A DNA stretch of 64,000 nt from DATKNA01 sp963755755 (GTDB lineage Bacteria; Actinomycetota; Actinomycetes; Actinomycetales; Kineosporiaceae). The stretch spans positions 124,001 through 188,000 of the forward strand of contig CAVWLJ010000012.1 in assembly GCA_963755755.1 (NCBI GenBank), written 5' to 3'. The position numbers and the translations under genes are program-made. The notes below the pieces were generated by a model that saw only the letters and a program-made list of their open reading frames with translations, was not told where the DNA came from and searched no databases. Positions 18,834-27,492 of the stretch are shown one piece after another (positions within the stretch are counted from its first letter, which is position 1; every line of letters begins with the position of its first letter).

Positions 18834-19721
18834 TCAGGGCAGGGTGAGGATCTCCGCCCCGGTGTCGGTGACGAGCAGCGTGTGCTCGAACTGCGCGCTG
18901 CGGCGCCGGTCCTTGGTCACCACCGTCCACCCGTCGTCCCACATGTCCCACTGGTAGGTGCCCAGCGTGAGCATCGGCTCGACGGTGAAGGTCATGCCGG
19001 GCTCGATGACGGTGGCGTAGTTCGGGGCGGCGTCGTAGTGCGGCACGATCAGCCCGGAGTGGAACGTGGTGCCGATGCCGTGGCCGGTGAAGTCGCGGAC
19101 GACGCCGTAGCCGAACCGCTTGGCGTACGCCTCGATGACCCGCCCGACGACGTTCATCTGCCGGCCCGGGGCCACCGCCCTGATGCCCCGCATCATCGCC
19201 TCGTGCGTGCGCTCGACGAGCAGCCGGGACTCCTCGTCGACATCACCGACCAGGTAGGTGGCGTCCGTGTCGCCGTGCACACCCAGGCCGTCGACGGTCA
19301 GGTAGGCGGTGATGTCGATGTTGACGATGTCGCCGTCCCGCAGGACGGTCGAGTCCGGGATGCCGTGGCAGATGACCTCGTTGACGCTCGTGCACAGCGA
19401 CTTCGGGAACCCGCGGTAGCCCAGCGTCGAGGGGTAGGCCCCGTGGTCGAGCAGGTACTCGTGCCCGACGCGGTCGAGCTCCTCCGTGGTCACGCCGGGG
19501 GCGATGTGGGCGGCGACCTCGGCCATGGCTCGCGCAGCCAACCGGCAGGCCTCCCGCATGGCGGCGATGGTCCGCTCGTCCTTGACCTCCGGCCCCTCGT
19601 AGCGCCGCGGCGTCGGGCGGTCGACGTACTCCGGCCGCGGGATCGACGCGGGCACCGGTCGGCGGGGGCTGACGACGCCCGGGACGAGCGTGCCCAGCGG
19701 AGCCGTGGCGGTCGGGGACAT
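18834..19721 (-). CDS. map: Methionine aminopeptidase, type I
   Basis: 295 residues, intact. A 40-residue N-terminal extension with PRPEYVDRPTPRRYEGPEVKD precedes the catalytic domain, as in actinobacterial MapB. Metal ligands are visible in VNIDITAYLTVDGLGVHGDTDATYLVG (two Asp), FTGHGIGTTFHS (His), MTFTVEPMLTLG (Glu) and SAQFEHTLLVT (Glu). It removes the initiator methionine from new proteins. ATG at 19721. The spacing to the lacI-type gene is 31 bp, so this strand may be partly co-transcribed. Confidence 0.94.
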   Translation of the reverse strand: MSPTATAPLGTLVPGVVSPRRPVPASIPRPEYVDRPTPRRYEGPEVKDERTIAAMREACRLAARAMAEVAAHIAPGVTTEELDRVGHEYLLDHGAYPSTLGYRGFPKSLCTSVNEVICHGIPDSTVLRDGDIVNIDITAYLTVDGLGVHGDTDATYLVGDVDEESRLLVERTHEAMMRGIRAVAPGRQMNVVGRVIEAYAKRFGYGVVRDFTGHGIGTTFHSGLIVPHYDAAPNYATVIEPGMTFTVEPMLTLGTYQWDMWDDGWTVVTKDRRRSAQFEHTLLVTDTGAEILTLP

Positions 19722-19752
19722 GCCGCCAGTCTAGGCCGCGTCCCTGGCCGGC

Positions 19753-20787
19753 TCAGGGGAGCAGTTCGCCGGATCCGCGCGGGATCAGCCGGGTGGGGAT
19801 GGTCTCGACGCCGGGGGGTGAGGCGTCTCCCGCGATCCGGGCGAAGAGGCGGTTCGCCGCGGTCCGCCCCAGGCCGGCAGGGTCCTGCGCGACCACCGTG
19901 ATACCCGGCTGCAGCACGGCCGCCATCGGGACGTCGTCGAATCCCACGAGCGCGATCTCGTGCTGCCGAGCGGCCTCGTGCAGGGCCTCGACGGCGCCGA
20001 TCGTCACCAGGTTCTGGCTCGTGAACAGCGCCTGCGGCGTGCCGTCGAGCAGCAGCCGGCGGGTGGTCGCACACGCCTGCTCGGAGGTGCGCAGGCCGTG
20101 GACCACGAGCGTGGGGTCGATCCGCAGCCCGGCGGCGGCGAGGGCCTGGCCGTACCCGAGGAACCGCTGCTCCGCGGTGGGGATCGCGAGATCGTCGCCG
20201 AGGTAGGCGATCCGCTTCCGTCCGGTCGCGAGCAGGTGCGCCACGCCCTCGCGAGCTCCGGCCACGTTGTCGGTCACGACGGCGTCCGCGACCAGCGGGG
20301 TGGCGAGCCGGTCGACGAACACGAAGGGCGTCCCGGCCTGCTGCTCCGTGACCACGTAGCGGTGGTCCCTGCCCACGGGCATCACGATGAGCCCGTCGAC
20401 CCGGCGGTCGATGAGCCGCCGGACGAGCTCCTGCTCCCGCTGCGGATCGTCGTCCAGGCTGGCCGCCAGGACGAAGACGCCCTGCTCGCGGGCGAAGTCC
20501 TCGACCGCGCGGTGCACCGCGGAGGAGTACGGGTTGCTGACGTCCTCCAGGAGCAGGCCGATGGTGTTCGTCCGGCCGTCCGACCGGCGCAGGCTGGCGG
20601 CCGTCAGGTTCGGCCGGTACCCGAGCTTGTCCGCGGCTGCACGCACCCGCTCGACCAGGTCCGGCGCGACGCTGGGGACGTCGTTGAAGACGCGGGAGAC
20701 CGTCTTGATGCCGACGCCGGCGAGTGCGGCGACATCTCGCATGGTCGCGCGTTCGCGCCGTCCGAGCGTCTCGCTCAGCTCCGTCAC
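19753..20787 (-). CDS. LacI family transcriptional regulator
   Basis: 344 residues, intact. The N-terminal LacI HTH is clear (TMRDVAALAGVGIKTVSRVFN, then hinge-helix region KLGYRPNLTAASLRR), followed by the periplasmic-binding-like sensor domain (IGLLLEDVSNPYSSAVHRAV, GLIVMPVG, GFDDVPMAAVLQPGITVVAQDP). It is the last gene of the sugar ABC operon and probably controls it by binding the palindrome at 24760-24771; that link is inferred. It starts 33 bp after the SDR stop. Confidence 0.92.
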   Translation of the reverse strand: MTELSETLGRRERATMRDVAALAGVGIKTVSRVFNDVPSVAPDLVERVRAAADKLGYRPNLTAASLRRSDGRTNTIGLLLEDVSNPYSSAVHRAVEDFAREQGVFVLAASLDDDPQREQELVRRLIDRRVDGLIVMPVGRDHRYVVTEQQAGTPFVFVDRLATPLVADAVVTDNVAGAREGVAHLLATGRKRIAYLGDDLAIPTAEQRFLGYGQALAAAGLRIDPTLVVHGLRTSEQACATTRRLLLDGTPQALFTSQNLVTIGAVEALHEAARQHEIALVGFDDVPMAAVLQPGITVVAQDPAGLGRTAANRLFARIAGDASPPGVETIPTRLIPRGSGELLP

Positions 20788-20820
20788 CCCTGTCCTTCGC
20801 GCTGCCGGTGGCCCGCGCGC

Positions 20821-21588
20821 TCAGAAGACCGTGTATCCGCCGTCGATCACCAGGACGGCTCCCGTCATGAAGCCGGATGCGGGGCTGGCGAGGAAGAGTA
20901 CCGCCGGCGCGATCTCCTCCGGAAGCGCGGCTCGCTGCTGGGGAGTGTCCCCGATCCAGTGGGCGGCGAACTCCGGCCGATCGATCGGCGTCATGTCCGT
21001 CCGAACGTAGCCGGGGGCGACGGCGTTGACGCGGACCCCGAGCGGGGCCCACTCCGCGGCGAGCGACTTCGTGAGGTGGTGGACCGCGGCCTTGGACGCG
21101 TTGTAGGCGGGCTGCCACTGCGGCCGGTTGACGATCTCGCCCGAGATGGAGCCCACGTTGACGATGGTCCCGGCGCCGCGCGCCACCATGCCCGCGCCGA
21201 AGATCTGGCAGCCGTTCCAGACGCCGGTGAGGTTGGTGTCGACGACCTCCCGCCACTCCGCCTCGGTGACCTCCAAGGCGGGGCGGTGGATGCAGGTGCC
21301 CGCGTTGTTCACCAGGACGTCGACCGGGCCGAGCTCGGCGCTGATGCGCTCGTCCGCCTCGGCGAGGGCGGCACGGTCGGTGACGTCGGCCGTGAACGCG
21401 GCGGCCGTCACCCCCTTGCCGGCCAGCTCCTCGACGACGCGAGCGCTCGCCGCGTCGTCGCGGGCGACGATGGCCACCTTCGCGCCGGCCTCGCCGAGGG
21501 CATGGGCGAAGGCCCGTCCCAGGCCGCGGTTGCCGCCGGTGACGACGGCAACCCGGCCCGGGACGGCGAACGTCTCGAGAACGTTCAT
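20821..21588 (-). CDS. SDR family oxidoreductase
   Basis: About 255 residues, classical short-chain dehydrogenase. It has the cofactor motif VTGGNRGLGRAF, VNNAGT, the catalytic Ser in VGSISGEIVN, and YxxxK in YNASKAAVHH. GYVRTDMT follows, and the C-terminus is MTGAVLVIDGGYTVF. It probably oxidises a sugar alcohol or sugar imported by the adjoining transporter; substrate is unknown. ATG at 21588 has GGAAG eight bases upstream. An ATG at 21606 overlaps the ABC ATPase stop as ATGA and is the alternative start, six residues longer. Confidence 0.9.
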   Translation of the reverse strand: MNVLETFAVPGRVAVVTGGNRGLGRAFAHALGEAGAKVAIVARDDAASARVVEELAGKGVTAAAFTADVTDRAALAEADERISAELGPVDVLVNNAGTCIHRPALEVTEAEWREVVDTNLTGVWNGCQIFGAGMVARGAGTIVNVGSISGEIVNRPQWQPAYNASKAAVHHLTKSLAAEWAPLGVRVNAVAPGYVRTDMTPIDRPEFAAHWIGDTPQQRAALPEEIAPAVLFLASPASGFMTGAVLVIDGGYTVF

Positions 21589-21602
21589 GGACGCGCTTCC
21601 GT

Positions 21603-22490
21603 TCATCGCTGCGCGGGCGGAGCGGACGGTGCCGTCGTCGTCCCCGCGGCGCTCCCGCGGCCGCCCTTGTCGGCGTCGACCGCGTCGAGCGTGACGGCGC
21701 CCGTCATGATCGCGACGGCCTCCGCGGGTGTGTGGGTCTTCGGTGAGATGACACCGATCCCGCGACCCAGGCGCTGGATGTGGATCCGGTCCGCCACCTC
21801 GAACACGTTCGGCATGTTGTGGCTGATGAGGATGATGCCCAGACCACGTGCCTTCAGGTCGCGGACCAGCCGCAGCACCTGCCCGGTCTCCCGGACGCCG
21901 AGGGCGGCAGTCGGTTCGTCGAGGATGACGACCTTGCTGCCGAACGCGGCGGTGCGGGCCACCGCGACCACCTGCCGCTGGCCGCCCGAGAGCGTCTCCA
22001 CCGACTGGTTGATGTTCTGCAGCGTCCGGATGCCGAGTTCGTCGATGAACTCCTTGGACTTCCGCTTCATGCCGGCGGTGTCGAGCATCCGGAAGACGGA
22101 GCCGAGGACGCCCGGTCGACGTTCCTCCCGGGCGAGGAAGAGGTTGCTGGCGATGTCGAGCGCGGGGGCGACGGCCAGGGTCTGGTAGACGGTCTCGATC
22201 CCGGCCTCCCGCGCCTCCTGGGTGCTGCTGAAGCTCACCTGCTTGCCGTCGACCGTGATGGTGCCGGCGTCCGGGGTCATGGCGCCGCTGAGGCACTTGA
22301 TCAGCGTGGACTTGCCGGCGCCGTTGTCGCCGATGACGGCGAGCACCTCGCCGGGGTAGAGCTGGAGGTCGACGCCGGCGAGTCCGACGACGTGACCGAA
22401 GGTCTTGACGAGGCCGCGTGCCTCGAGCACGGGCTGCCCGGCCCTGCCGCTCGTGCCTGCCGCGCCGGTCGTGTCGGTGGTGTGGCTCAT
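21603..22490 (-). CDS. Sugar ABC transporter ATPase (FrcA-like)
   Basis: 295 residues with one ATPase domain. Walker A is GDNGAGKST, the signature is LSGGQRQVVAVART, and Walker B is VVILDEPTAALG. The C-terminal stretch HNMPNVFEVADRIHIQRLGR plus AVAIMTGAVT is characteristic of the fructose-type (FrcA) importers, which have one ATPase domain rather than the fused pair of RbsA. It powers uptake by the permease encoded just upstream. ATG at 22490 overlaps the permease stop as ATGA. Confidence 0.9.
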   Translation of the reverse strand: MSHTTDTTGAAGTSGRAGQPVLEARGLVKTFGHVVGLAGVDLQLYPGEVLAVIGDNGAGKSTLIKCLSGAMTPDAGTITVDGKQVSFSSTQEAREAGIETVYQTLAVAPALDIASNLFLAREERRPGVLGSVFRMLDTAGMKRKSKEFIDELGIRTLQNINQSVETLSGGQRQVVAVARTAAFGSKVVILDEPTAALGVRETGQVLRLVRDLKARGLGIILISHNMPNVFEVADRIHIQRLGRGIGVISPKTHTPAEAVAIMTGAVTLDAVDADKGGRGSAAGTTTAPSAPPAQR

Positions 22491-23512
22491 GACTTCACGC
22501 TCCTGATCCACTGGTCGGCCGCGACCGCGACGATGACGAGGACGCCGATGGCGAGCACCTGATAGTTCGGGTCGACGCCCGCCAGCGCCAGGCCGTTGTC
22601 GAAGACCTGGACGATGAGGGCGCCGATCAGGGAGCCGATCACCGCGCCGCGGCCGCCGAAGAGGCTGGTGCCTCCGATGACGACGGCGGTGATGCTCTCG
22701 AGGTTGAGGTTCAGGCCGGCGTTGGGGTCGGCGCCGTTGATCCGGCCGACCTGGATCCAGGCCGCGATCCCGACGACCGCCCCGGCGACGACGTACGCGG
22801 AGAGCAGCACGCGGTTGGTGCGGATACCGGCGAGTCGCGCCGCCTCCGCGTCGTCCCCGGTTGCGTAGAGGTGGCGCCCCCACGCCGTCTGCCGCAGGGC
22901 GTAGGCGGACACGGCGTACAGCGCCAGCATCATGAGCACGCCGACGGTGATGTCGAACCTGCCGACGCTGATGGTCGAGCCGGTCCACGTCAGGAACGTG
23001 CCCGGATCGAGAGTGATCACCTGACCCTGCGCGTAAATCAGGGTGATCGCGGTGAAGATGCTCAGCGTTCCCAGCGTGACGATGAACGGTGGCAGCCTGA
23101 GCCGGGTCACGAGGACGCCGTTGAGCGTCCCGGCGAGGACGGCGATGACGATGCCGACCAGAAGCGCGAGCACGCCCGGAACGCCGCTGTCGGAAACCAG
23201 CTTGGCCATGACGAGCGTGGAGAGCACCATCACCGCGCCGATGGACAGGTCGATGCCGGCGGTGAGGATGATCAATGTCTGTCCGACGGCGAGCGAGCCG
23301 ACGACCGCGGCCTGCTGCAGGATGATCGAGATGTTCTCGGGGCGGAAGAACCGCCCGTTGGCGAGCCCGAAGACGATGCAGGCGAGCACGAGCACGATCA
23401 GCGGGCTGAGGGCCGGCATCCGGTGTAGCAGGTTGTGGATGCGGCGGGCGGGGGTGTCGCGGGGCCGGAGGATCTCCTCGGCGGTGCCGGGGGCTTCGGC
23501 GACCTGGGTCAT
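22487..23512 (-). CDS. Sugar ABC transporter permease (FrcC-like)
   Basis: 341 residues, intact, with about 9 to 10 membrane segments (SPLIVLVLACIVFGLANG, VVGSLAVGQTLIILTAGIDLS, VLALLVGIVIAVLAGTLNGV). The conserved AGIDLSIGAVM and the cytoplasmic YATGDDAEAARLAGI loop identify the ribose/xylose/fructose (RbsC-type) permeases. ATG at 23512 with GGGAACAC upstream. It forms the channel of the importer with the ATPase and the substrate-binding lipoprotein of this operon. Confidence 0.92.
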   Translation of the reverse strand: MTQVAEAPGTAEEILRPRDTPARRIHNLLHRMPALSPLIVLVLACIVFGLANGRFFRPENISIILQQAAVVGSLAVGQTLIILTAGIDLSIGAVMVLSTLVMAKLVSDSGVPGVLALLVGIVIAVLAGTLNGVLVTRLRLPPFIVTLGTLSIFTAITLIYAQGQVITLDPGTFLTWTGSTISVGRFDITVGVLMMLALYAVSAYALRQTAWGRHLYATGDDAEAARLAGIRTNRVLLSAYVVAGAVVGIAAWIQVGRINGADPNAGLNLNLESITAVVIGGTSLFGGRGAVIGSLIGALIVQVFDNGLALAGVDPNYQVLAIGVLVIVAVAADQWIRSVKS

Positions 23513-23552
23513 GAGGGTGTTCCCTTCGTGCGGGCGTCCGATGGTCGATATC

Positions 23553-23598
23553 CGCGTCGCCGGGGCCAGACGCGTCTCGCCCCGGCGACGCGTCTGGC
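23553..23598 (-). promoter_or_regulatory. Two overlapping intercistronic hairpins
   Basis: Between the stop of the substrate-binding gene and the permease start lie two inverted repeats that share bases. One pairs 23553-23566 with 23579-23592 (about 14 bp, CGTCGCCGGGG core). The other pairs 23565-23576 with 23587-23598 (12 bp, GCCAGACGCGTC). Both cannot form together. No T-run follows, so a simple terminator is unlikely. The position fits a stem-loop that protects the upstream message or reduces expression of the transporter genes after it. Confidence 0.7.
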
Positions 23599-24720
23599 TC
23601 AGCTGCCCCAGCAGGCCTGGGCTGCCTGGTCCGGTGTCTGGCTGGTGACCCCGGTCAGGGGGTTGGCGGTGACCAGGTTGGTGCCGGAGTCGATGAAGTC
23701 CTTGCCGGCGGGCAGCGACGGCTTGGCGCCGCCCTTGGCCACGGTGGCGATCGTGCTCACGCCCTCGCTCGCCATCTTGCCCGGGTACTGGGCGGAGTCG
23801 GCCGCGATCGTGCCGTCCTTCAGCAGCCCGTTCACGTACTTGCAGCTGCCGTCGATGGTCAGGATCAGGACGTTCGACTTGCCGGCGGCCTTGAGGGCCT
23901 GGTTGGCACCGTCCGCGGCCGGCTCGTTGATCGTGTAGACGACGTTGATGTCGCCGTTGCTGGAGAGGCAGTTCTCCATCGCCGTCTTGCCGCCCGGGAT
24001 CGCGCCCTGCGTCGGCTGGTGGCAGACCACCTGGTAGTCGCCGCCCTTGCCGGCCGTGTACTTGCCGGTCTTGGCCTCCTGGCCGTTCTGGGTCTTGCTG
24101 CCGGGGTCGATGCCCAAGCCCTCGAGGAAGCCGTGGTCGCGCTGGATGTCCACGGAGACGACCTGGTTGTTGAACAGGTCGAGCATCGCGATGACGGCCT
24201 TCTGGCCGTTCAGCTTCGTCGCCGCGTACTGCCCGATGAGCTTGCCCGCCTGCTCGTTGTCCGTGGCGTAGGTGATGTCCACCGTGCTCGGCGGCGTCGG
24301 CACGGTGTCGAGCGCGATGACGTACAGCCCCGCCTTCTTGGCCTTCTGGAGCTCGGAGTTCACCGCGTCACCGTTCGTGGTGATGAGGATGCCCTTGTCA
24401 CCGCGGGAGATGGCGTTGTCGATCGCGCTGATCTGGGACTGCGTGTCGCCGTCCTGCTTGCCGGCGGCCACGGTGAGGTCGACGCCGTCCTTGTCGGCCT
24501 CCTTCTGCGCGTCGTTCTTCATGGAGACGAAGTAGGGGTTGGTCAGCGTCTTGAGGATGAGCGAGACGCCGACCTTGTCGCCGCCGCCGCCCCCGCCGGC
24601 CGAACCGCCCGAGCTCGAGGAGCCGCACGCCGCCAGGGCGACGGTTCCCGTCAGCAGGGCGACCGCGGCGGTCAGCTGTCGGGCCGTACGCCGCCGGGTG
24701 CCAGGGTGCGCAGTCTGCAT
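23599..24720 (-). CDS. Sugar-binding lipoprotein of ABC transporter (FrcB-like)
   Basis: 373 residues, intact. A signal peptide ends in a lipobox (TVALAAC), followed by a Ser/Gly linker. The mature part is a type I periplasmic-binding fold of the ribose/fructose class: SLILKTLTNPYFVSMKNDAQ, AIDNAISRGDKGILITTNG, YVIALDTVP, CLSSNGDINVVYTINEPAADG and TIDGSCKYVNG. It captures a sugar outside the membrane for the permease. It is the first gene of the operon, with AAAGGA before its ATG at 24720. Confidence 0.92.
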   Translation of the reverse strand: MQTAHPGTRRRTARQLTAAVALLTGTVALAACGSSSSGGSAGGGGGGDKVGVSLILKTLTNPYFVSMKNDAQKEADKDGVDLTVAAGKQDGDTQSQISAIDNAISRGDKGILITTNGDAVNSELQKAKKAGLYVIALDTVPTPPSTVDITYATDNEQAGKLIGQYAATKLNGQKAVIAMLDLFNNQVVSVDIQRDHGFLEGLGIDPGSKTQNGQEAKTGKYTAGKGGDYQVVCHQPTQGAIPGGKTAMENCLSSNGDINVVYTINEPAADGANQALKAAGKSNVLILTIDGSCKYVNGLLKDGTIAADSAQYPGKMASEGVSTIATVAKGGAKPSLPAGKDFIDSGTNLVTANPLTGVTSQTPDQAAQACWGS

Positions 24721-24759
24721 GCCTTGTCCTTTCGAGACTCCTAGCCCGGCCGATTCCGG

Positions 24760-24771
24760 GACAACGTTGTC
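24760..24771. promoter_or_regulatory. Palindromic operator, LacI type
   Basis: GACAACGTTGTC is a perfect 12-bp palindrome with the central CG typical of LacI/GalR family operators. It lies 39 bp upstream of the first gene of the sugar operon and just downstream of the predicted -10 element. Binding by the LacI family protein encoded at the operon's end would block initiation. Binding is inferred. Confidence 0.7.
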
Positions 24772-24777
24772 GCACAG

Positions 24778-24806
24778 ACTCTGCTCACCCGAACGGGCGA
24801 GGTCAA
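24778..24806 (-). promoter_or_regulatory. Predicted promoter of the sugar ABC operon
   Basis: Read on the minus strand: TTGACC (24806-24801), a 17-bp spacer, then CAGAGT (24783-24778). The -35 box is close to consensus and the -10 box is weak, matching at three of six positions. The predicted start site falls at about 24771, directly on the palindromic operator. Confidence 0.5.
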
Positions 24807-24994
24807 GAGGCGGAGGAGTCCGAGCCGGTCACAACTCGGTAACACTCATGTCATCCGGATGGTCCCGTTCCTCGCGGTTCCTCCGTCGGACCGGCGCCAC
24901 GAGGCGGTCACCCTCCCGACCGGACCCGAGTGGACCGCAAAGGCAACGATGTCTCGGTCGCGCGTCGACGCCTCGCGGCCAGGTGCTGATCGGG

Positions 24995-25620
24995 TCACGC
25001 GAGGATCAGGCCGACACCGATCGCCACCATGACCGCGGCGATCACGCCGTCCAGGACGCGCCAGGCCACCGGCCGGGCGAAGAGCGGACGCAGGGCCGCG
25101 GCCCCGCCGCCCGAGCAGGCAGAACCACAGCAGGCTGGCGGTGGCCGCCCCGGCCGCGAACCACCAGCGCTGACCGCCGCGCCCGGCCGCCACCGAGCCG
25201 AGCAGCACGACCGTGTCGAGGTAGACGTGCGGGTTGAGCCAGGTCAGCGCGAGGCACGTCGCCACCACGGGGAGGAGGCCGCGCCGGGCGGCGGCGCCGT
25301 CCGCGGGATCCAGGGACGCCGATCGCCGGGCGCAGCGCGCGCCGCGCCGCGAGGAAGCCGTACGTGAGCAGGAAGCATGCTCCGACGATCCGGATGACGA
25401 TGACGAGCGACGGGATCGCCGTGAGCACGGCGCCGGCACCGGCCACCCCGGCGACGATGAGCACCGCGTCGGAGGCGACGCAGATCGCGACCACGGGGGC
25501 GACGTGCTCGCCGAGCAGCCCCTGCCGCAGCACGAACGCGTTCTGCGCGCCGATGGCGACGATGAGGGAGAGGCCGAGTCCGAGGCCGGCGACGGCGGCG
25601 AGCAGGGCGGGCGAGGTCAC
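24995..25620 (-). CDS. LysE/ArgO family amino acid exporter (two frame breaks)
   Basis: About 208 residues with five to six membrane segments. The start ALLAAVAGLGLGLSLIVAIGAQNAFVLRQG is the LysE family signature, and LTWLNPHVYLDTVVLLGS is its second conserved stretch. It exports basic amino acids such as lysine or arginine. The frame changes near 25318 (ATC, extra G, GCG) and 25108 (GGG, extra C, GGC). It is divergent from an ArgP/LysG-like regulator, the standard arrangement for this exporter. Confidence 0.85.
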
Positions 25621-25690
25621 CTCTTCACCGTAGGTCGAACGAGTTCTGAAGCCCAGCTCGCAGAACTGCAGCTACGTTAGCCTCGCTTAC

Positions 25691-26576
25691 GTGGAGGTCG
25701 ACCTCGATCAGCTCCGTGCTCTCGTCGCCGCCGTGGAACGCGGCAGCCTCGACGCCGCCGCCCGCGTCCTGCACGTGACGCCGTCGGCCGTGAGTCAGCG
25801 GCTGCGGGCGCTCGAGGCGGCGACGGGGCAGGTCCTGCTCGTCCGGAGCCGGCCGGTACGCCCGACCCCCGCCGGCGAGGTGCTCCTGCGGACGGCGCGA
25901 CAGATCGGCCTGCTGCTCGCGGACGCCGGCCGGGAGCTGGCCCCGGACGGCGCTCGCCCGGTGCTGCCGATCGCGGTCAACGCCGACTCGCTCGCGACCT
26001 GGGTGCTGCCGGCGCTCGCGTCGATCGCGGACGCGGTGCTCACCGACGTCCGGCGCGAGGACCAGACGCGCACCGGCGCGTTGCTGCGCGACGGGACCGT
26101 CGTCGCCGCCGTGACGACGGAGGCCCGGCCGGTGGCAGGGTGCCGCTCCACCCCGTTGGGGGCGATGCGGTACCGACCGGTGGCCACGCCGGGCGTCGTC
26201 CGGCGGTTCTTCGGCGACGGGGTCACCCCGGCCGCGCTCGCGCACGGCCGCCGTCGTGGTGTTCGACCGTGCCGACGACCTCCAGCACACGTACCTGCGC
26301 CGAGCGGGTGTCGTGGGGACGCCGCCGACGCACTACGTGCCGTCGTCCGCCGACTTCCTCGCCGCGGTACTGCTCGGCATGGGCTGGGGCATGCTGCCGG
26401 ACCTGCAGGCGGCCCCGCACCTCGCCTCCGGGGCCCTGGTCGAGCTCGACCCGGCCGGCGCGGTCGACGTGCGCCTGCACTGGCAGCGCTGGGCGCTGCG
26501 GACGCCGGCGCTCGACACGTTGACCGCCGCGATCGTGGGGGCGGCTCGCCGGGAACTTCGCCCGGCGGGGTCGTAG
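25691..26576 (+). CDS. LysR family regulator, ArgP/LysG type (one frame break)
   Basis: About 295 residues. It has an N-terminal winged HTH (LDQLRALVAAVERGSLDAAARVLHVTPSAVSQRLRALE) and an effector domain with AVNADSLATWVLPAL and GWGMLPDLQA, typical of ArgP/LysG. These activate the divergent lysE/argO exporter when basic amino acids accumulate. GTG at 25691. The 70 bp between the two starts should hold its binding site. The frame changes near 26242, as if one extra C were present. Confidence 0.87.
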
Positions 26577-26622
26577 GTTGCTGATCGAGGGCACGGCCGC
26601 CGGAGGACGAGAGGGGATCGAC

Positions 26623-27490
26623 GTGGAGTACCGCAGGTTGGGTCGGCTCGGGCACGAGAGCTCGGTGCTTCTCTACGGCGCCGCCGCGCTGTCCGAGGTC
26701 GACCAGGGGACCGCCGACCGGTCGATCCAGCAGGCGCTCGACGCGGGGATCAACCACCTCGACGTCGCCGCCGAGCTACGGCGACGCCGAGCTGAGGCTC
26801 GGGCCGTGGATGCCGCGCATCCGGGACAGGGTCTTCCTCGCGACGAAGACCGGCGACCGGGACCGCGACGGCGCCTGGGCGTCGATCAACCGATCGCTCG
26901 AGCGGCTGCAGACCGACCACGTCGACCTGCTCCAGCTGCACGCGGTGGGGGACCTCGACGAGCTGGGCAAGGTCCTGGGCAAGGGTGGTGCGATCGAGGC
27001 CGCCGTCCGGGCCAAGGACGAAGGGCTCGTCGGCGACATCGGCATCACCGGCCACGGTGACCAGGCCGCGCCGACGCACCTCGAGGCCCTCCGCCGCTTC
27101 CCGTTCGCGACGGTCCTCACCCCGCTCAACCCCGTGCTCTGGCGCGACCCGGTGTTCCGCTCGAACTTCGAGGCGCTCGCCGAGGAGGTCCGCCGCCAGG
27201 ACGCGGGTCTCATGACGATCAAGTCGGCGTCGCGCCGGAACTGGCCGGAGGGCGCGGACCAGACGCACAGCACCTGGTACGAGCCCTTCACCGACGTCGA
27301 ACGGATCCGCGCAGCCGTCTCCTGGGTGCTCGCGCACCAGGAGATCACCGGCCTGGCGACCTCGGGCGACGTCCGGCTGCTCGGCGCGATCATCGAGGCC
27401 GAGCGCGACCGGCTGAGCCCGGCCGACGCCGAGAGCGTGCTCGAACGCGACGCCGAGTACTCCTCGCCGTTCCTCCACATGACGATCTGA
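26623..27490 (+). CDS. Aldo/keto reductase (one frame break)
   Basis: About 289 residues. Features: MEYRRLGRLGHESSVLLYGAAAL at the start, ALDAGINHLDVA then SYGDAELRLGPWM (the catalytic Tyr motif), VFLATKTGDRDRDGAWASINRSLERLQTDHVDLLQLH, and GDIGITGHG. It is an NAD(P)H-dependent reductase of the TIM-barrel superfamily. The Asp, Tyr and Lys catalytic residues are visible. GTG at 26623 after a purine-rich GAGGGG. The frame changes near 26775. It ends 2 bp before larE, so it is probably co-transcribed with the nickel cofactor genes. Confidence 0.85.
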
Positions 27491-27492
27491 TC

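Noticed and set aside
19960..22188. A 742-codon open frame on the plus strand, with other long plus-strand frames across 18.8-24.7 kb
   Set aside because: They are antisense to map, the LacI regulator and the sugar ABC operon, all well conserved on the minus strand. High-GC codon use leaves long empty frames on the opposite strand.
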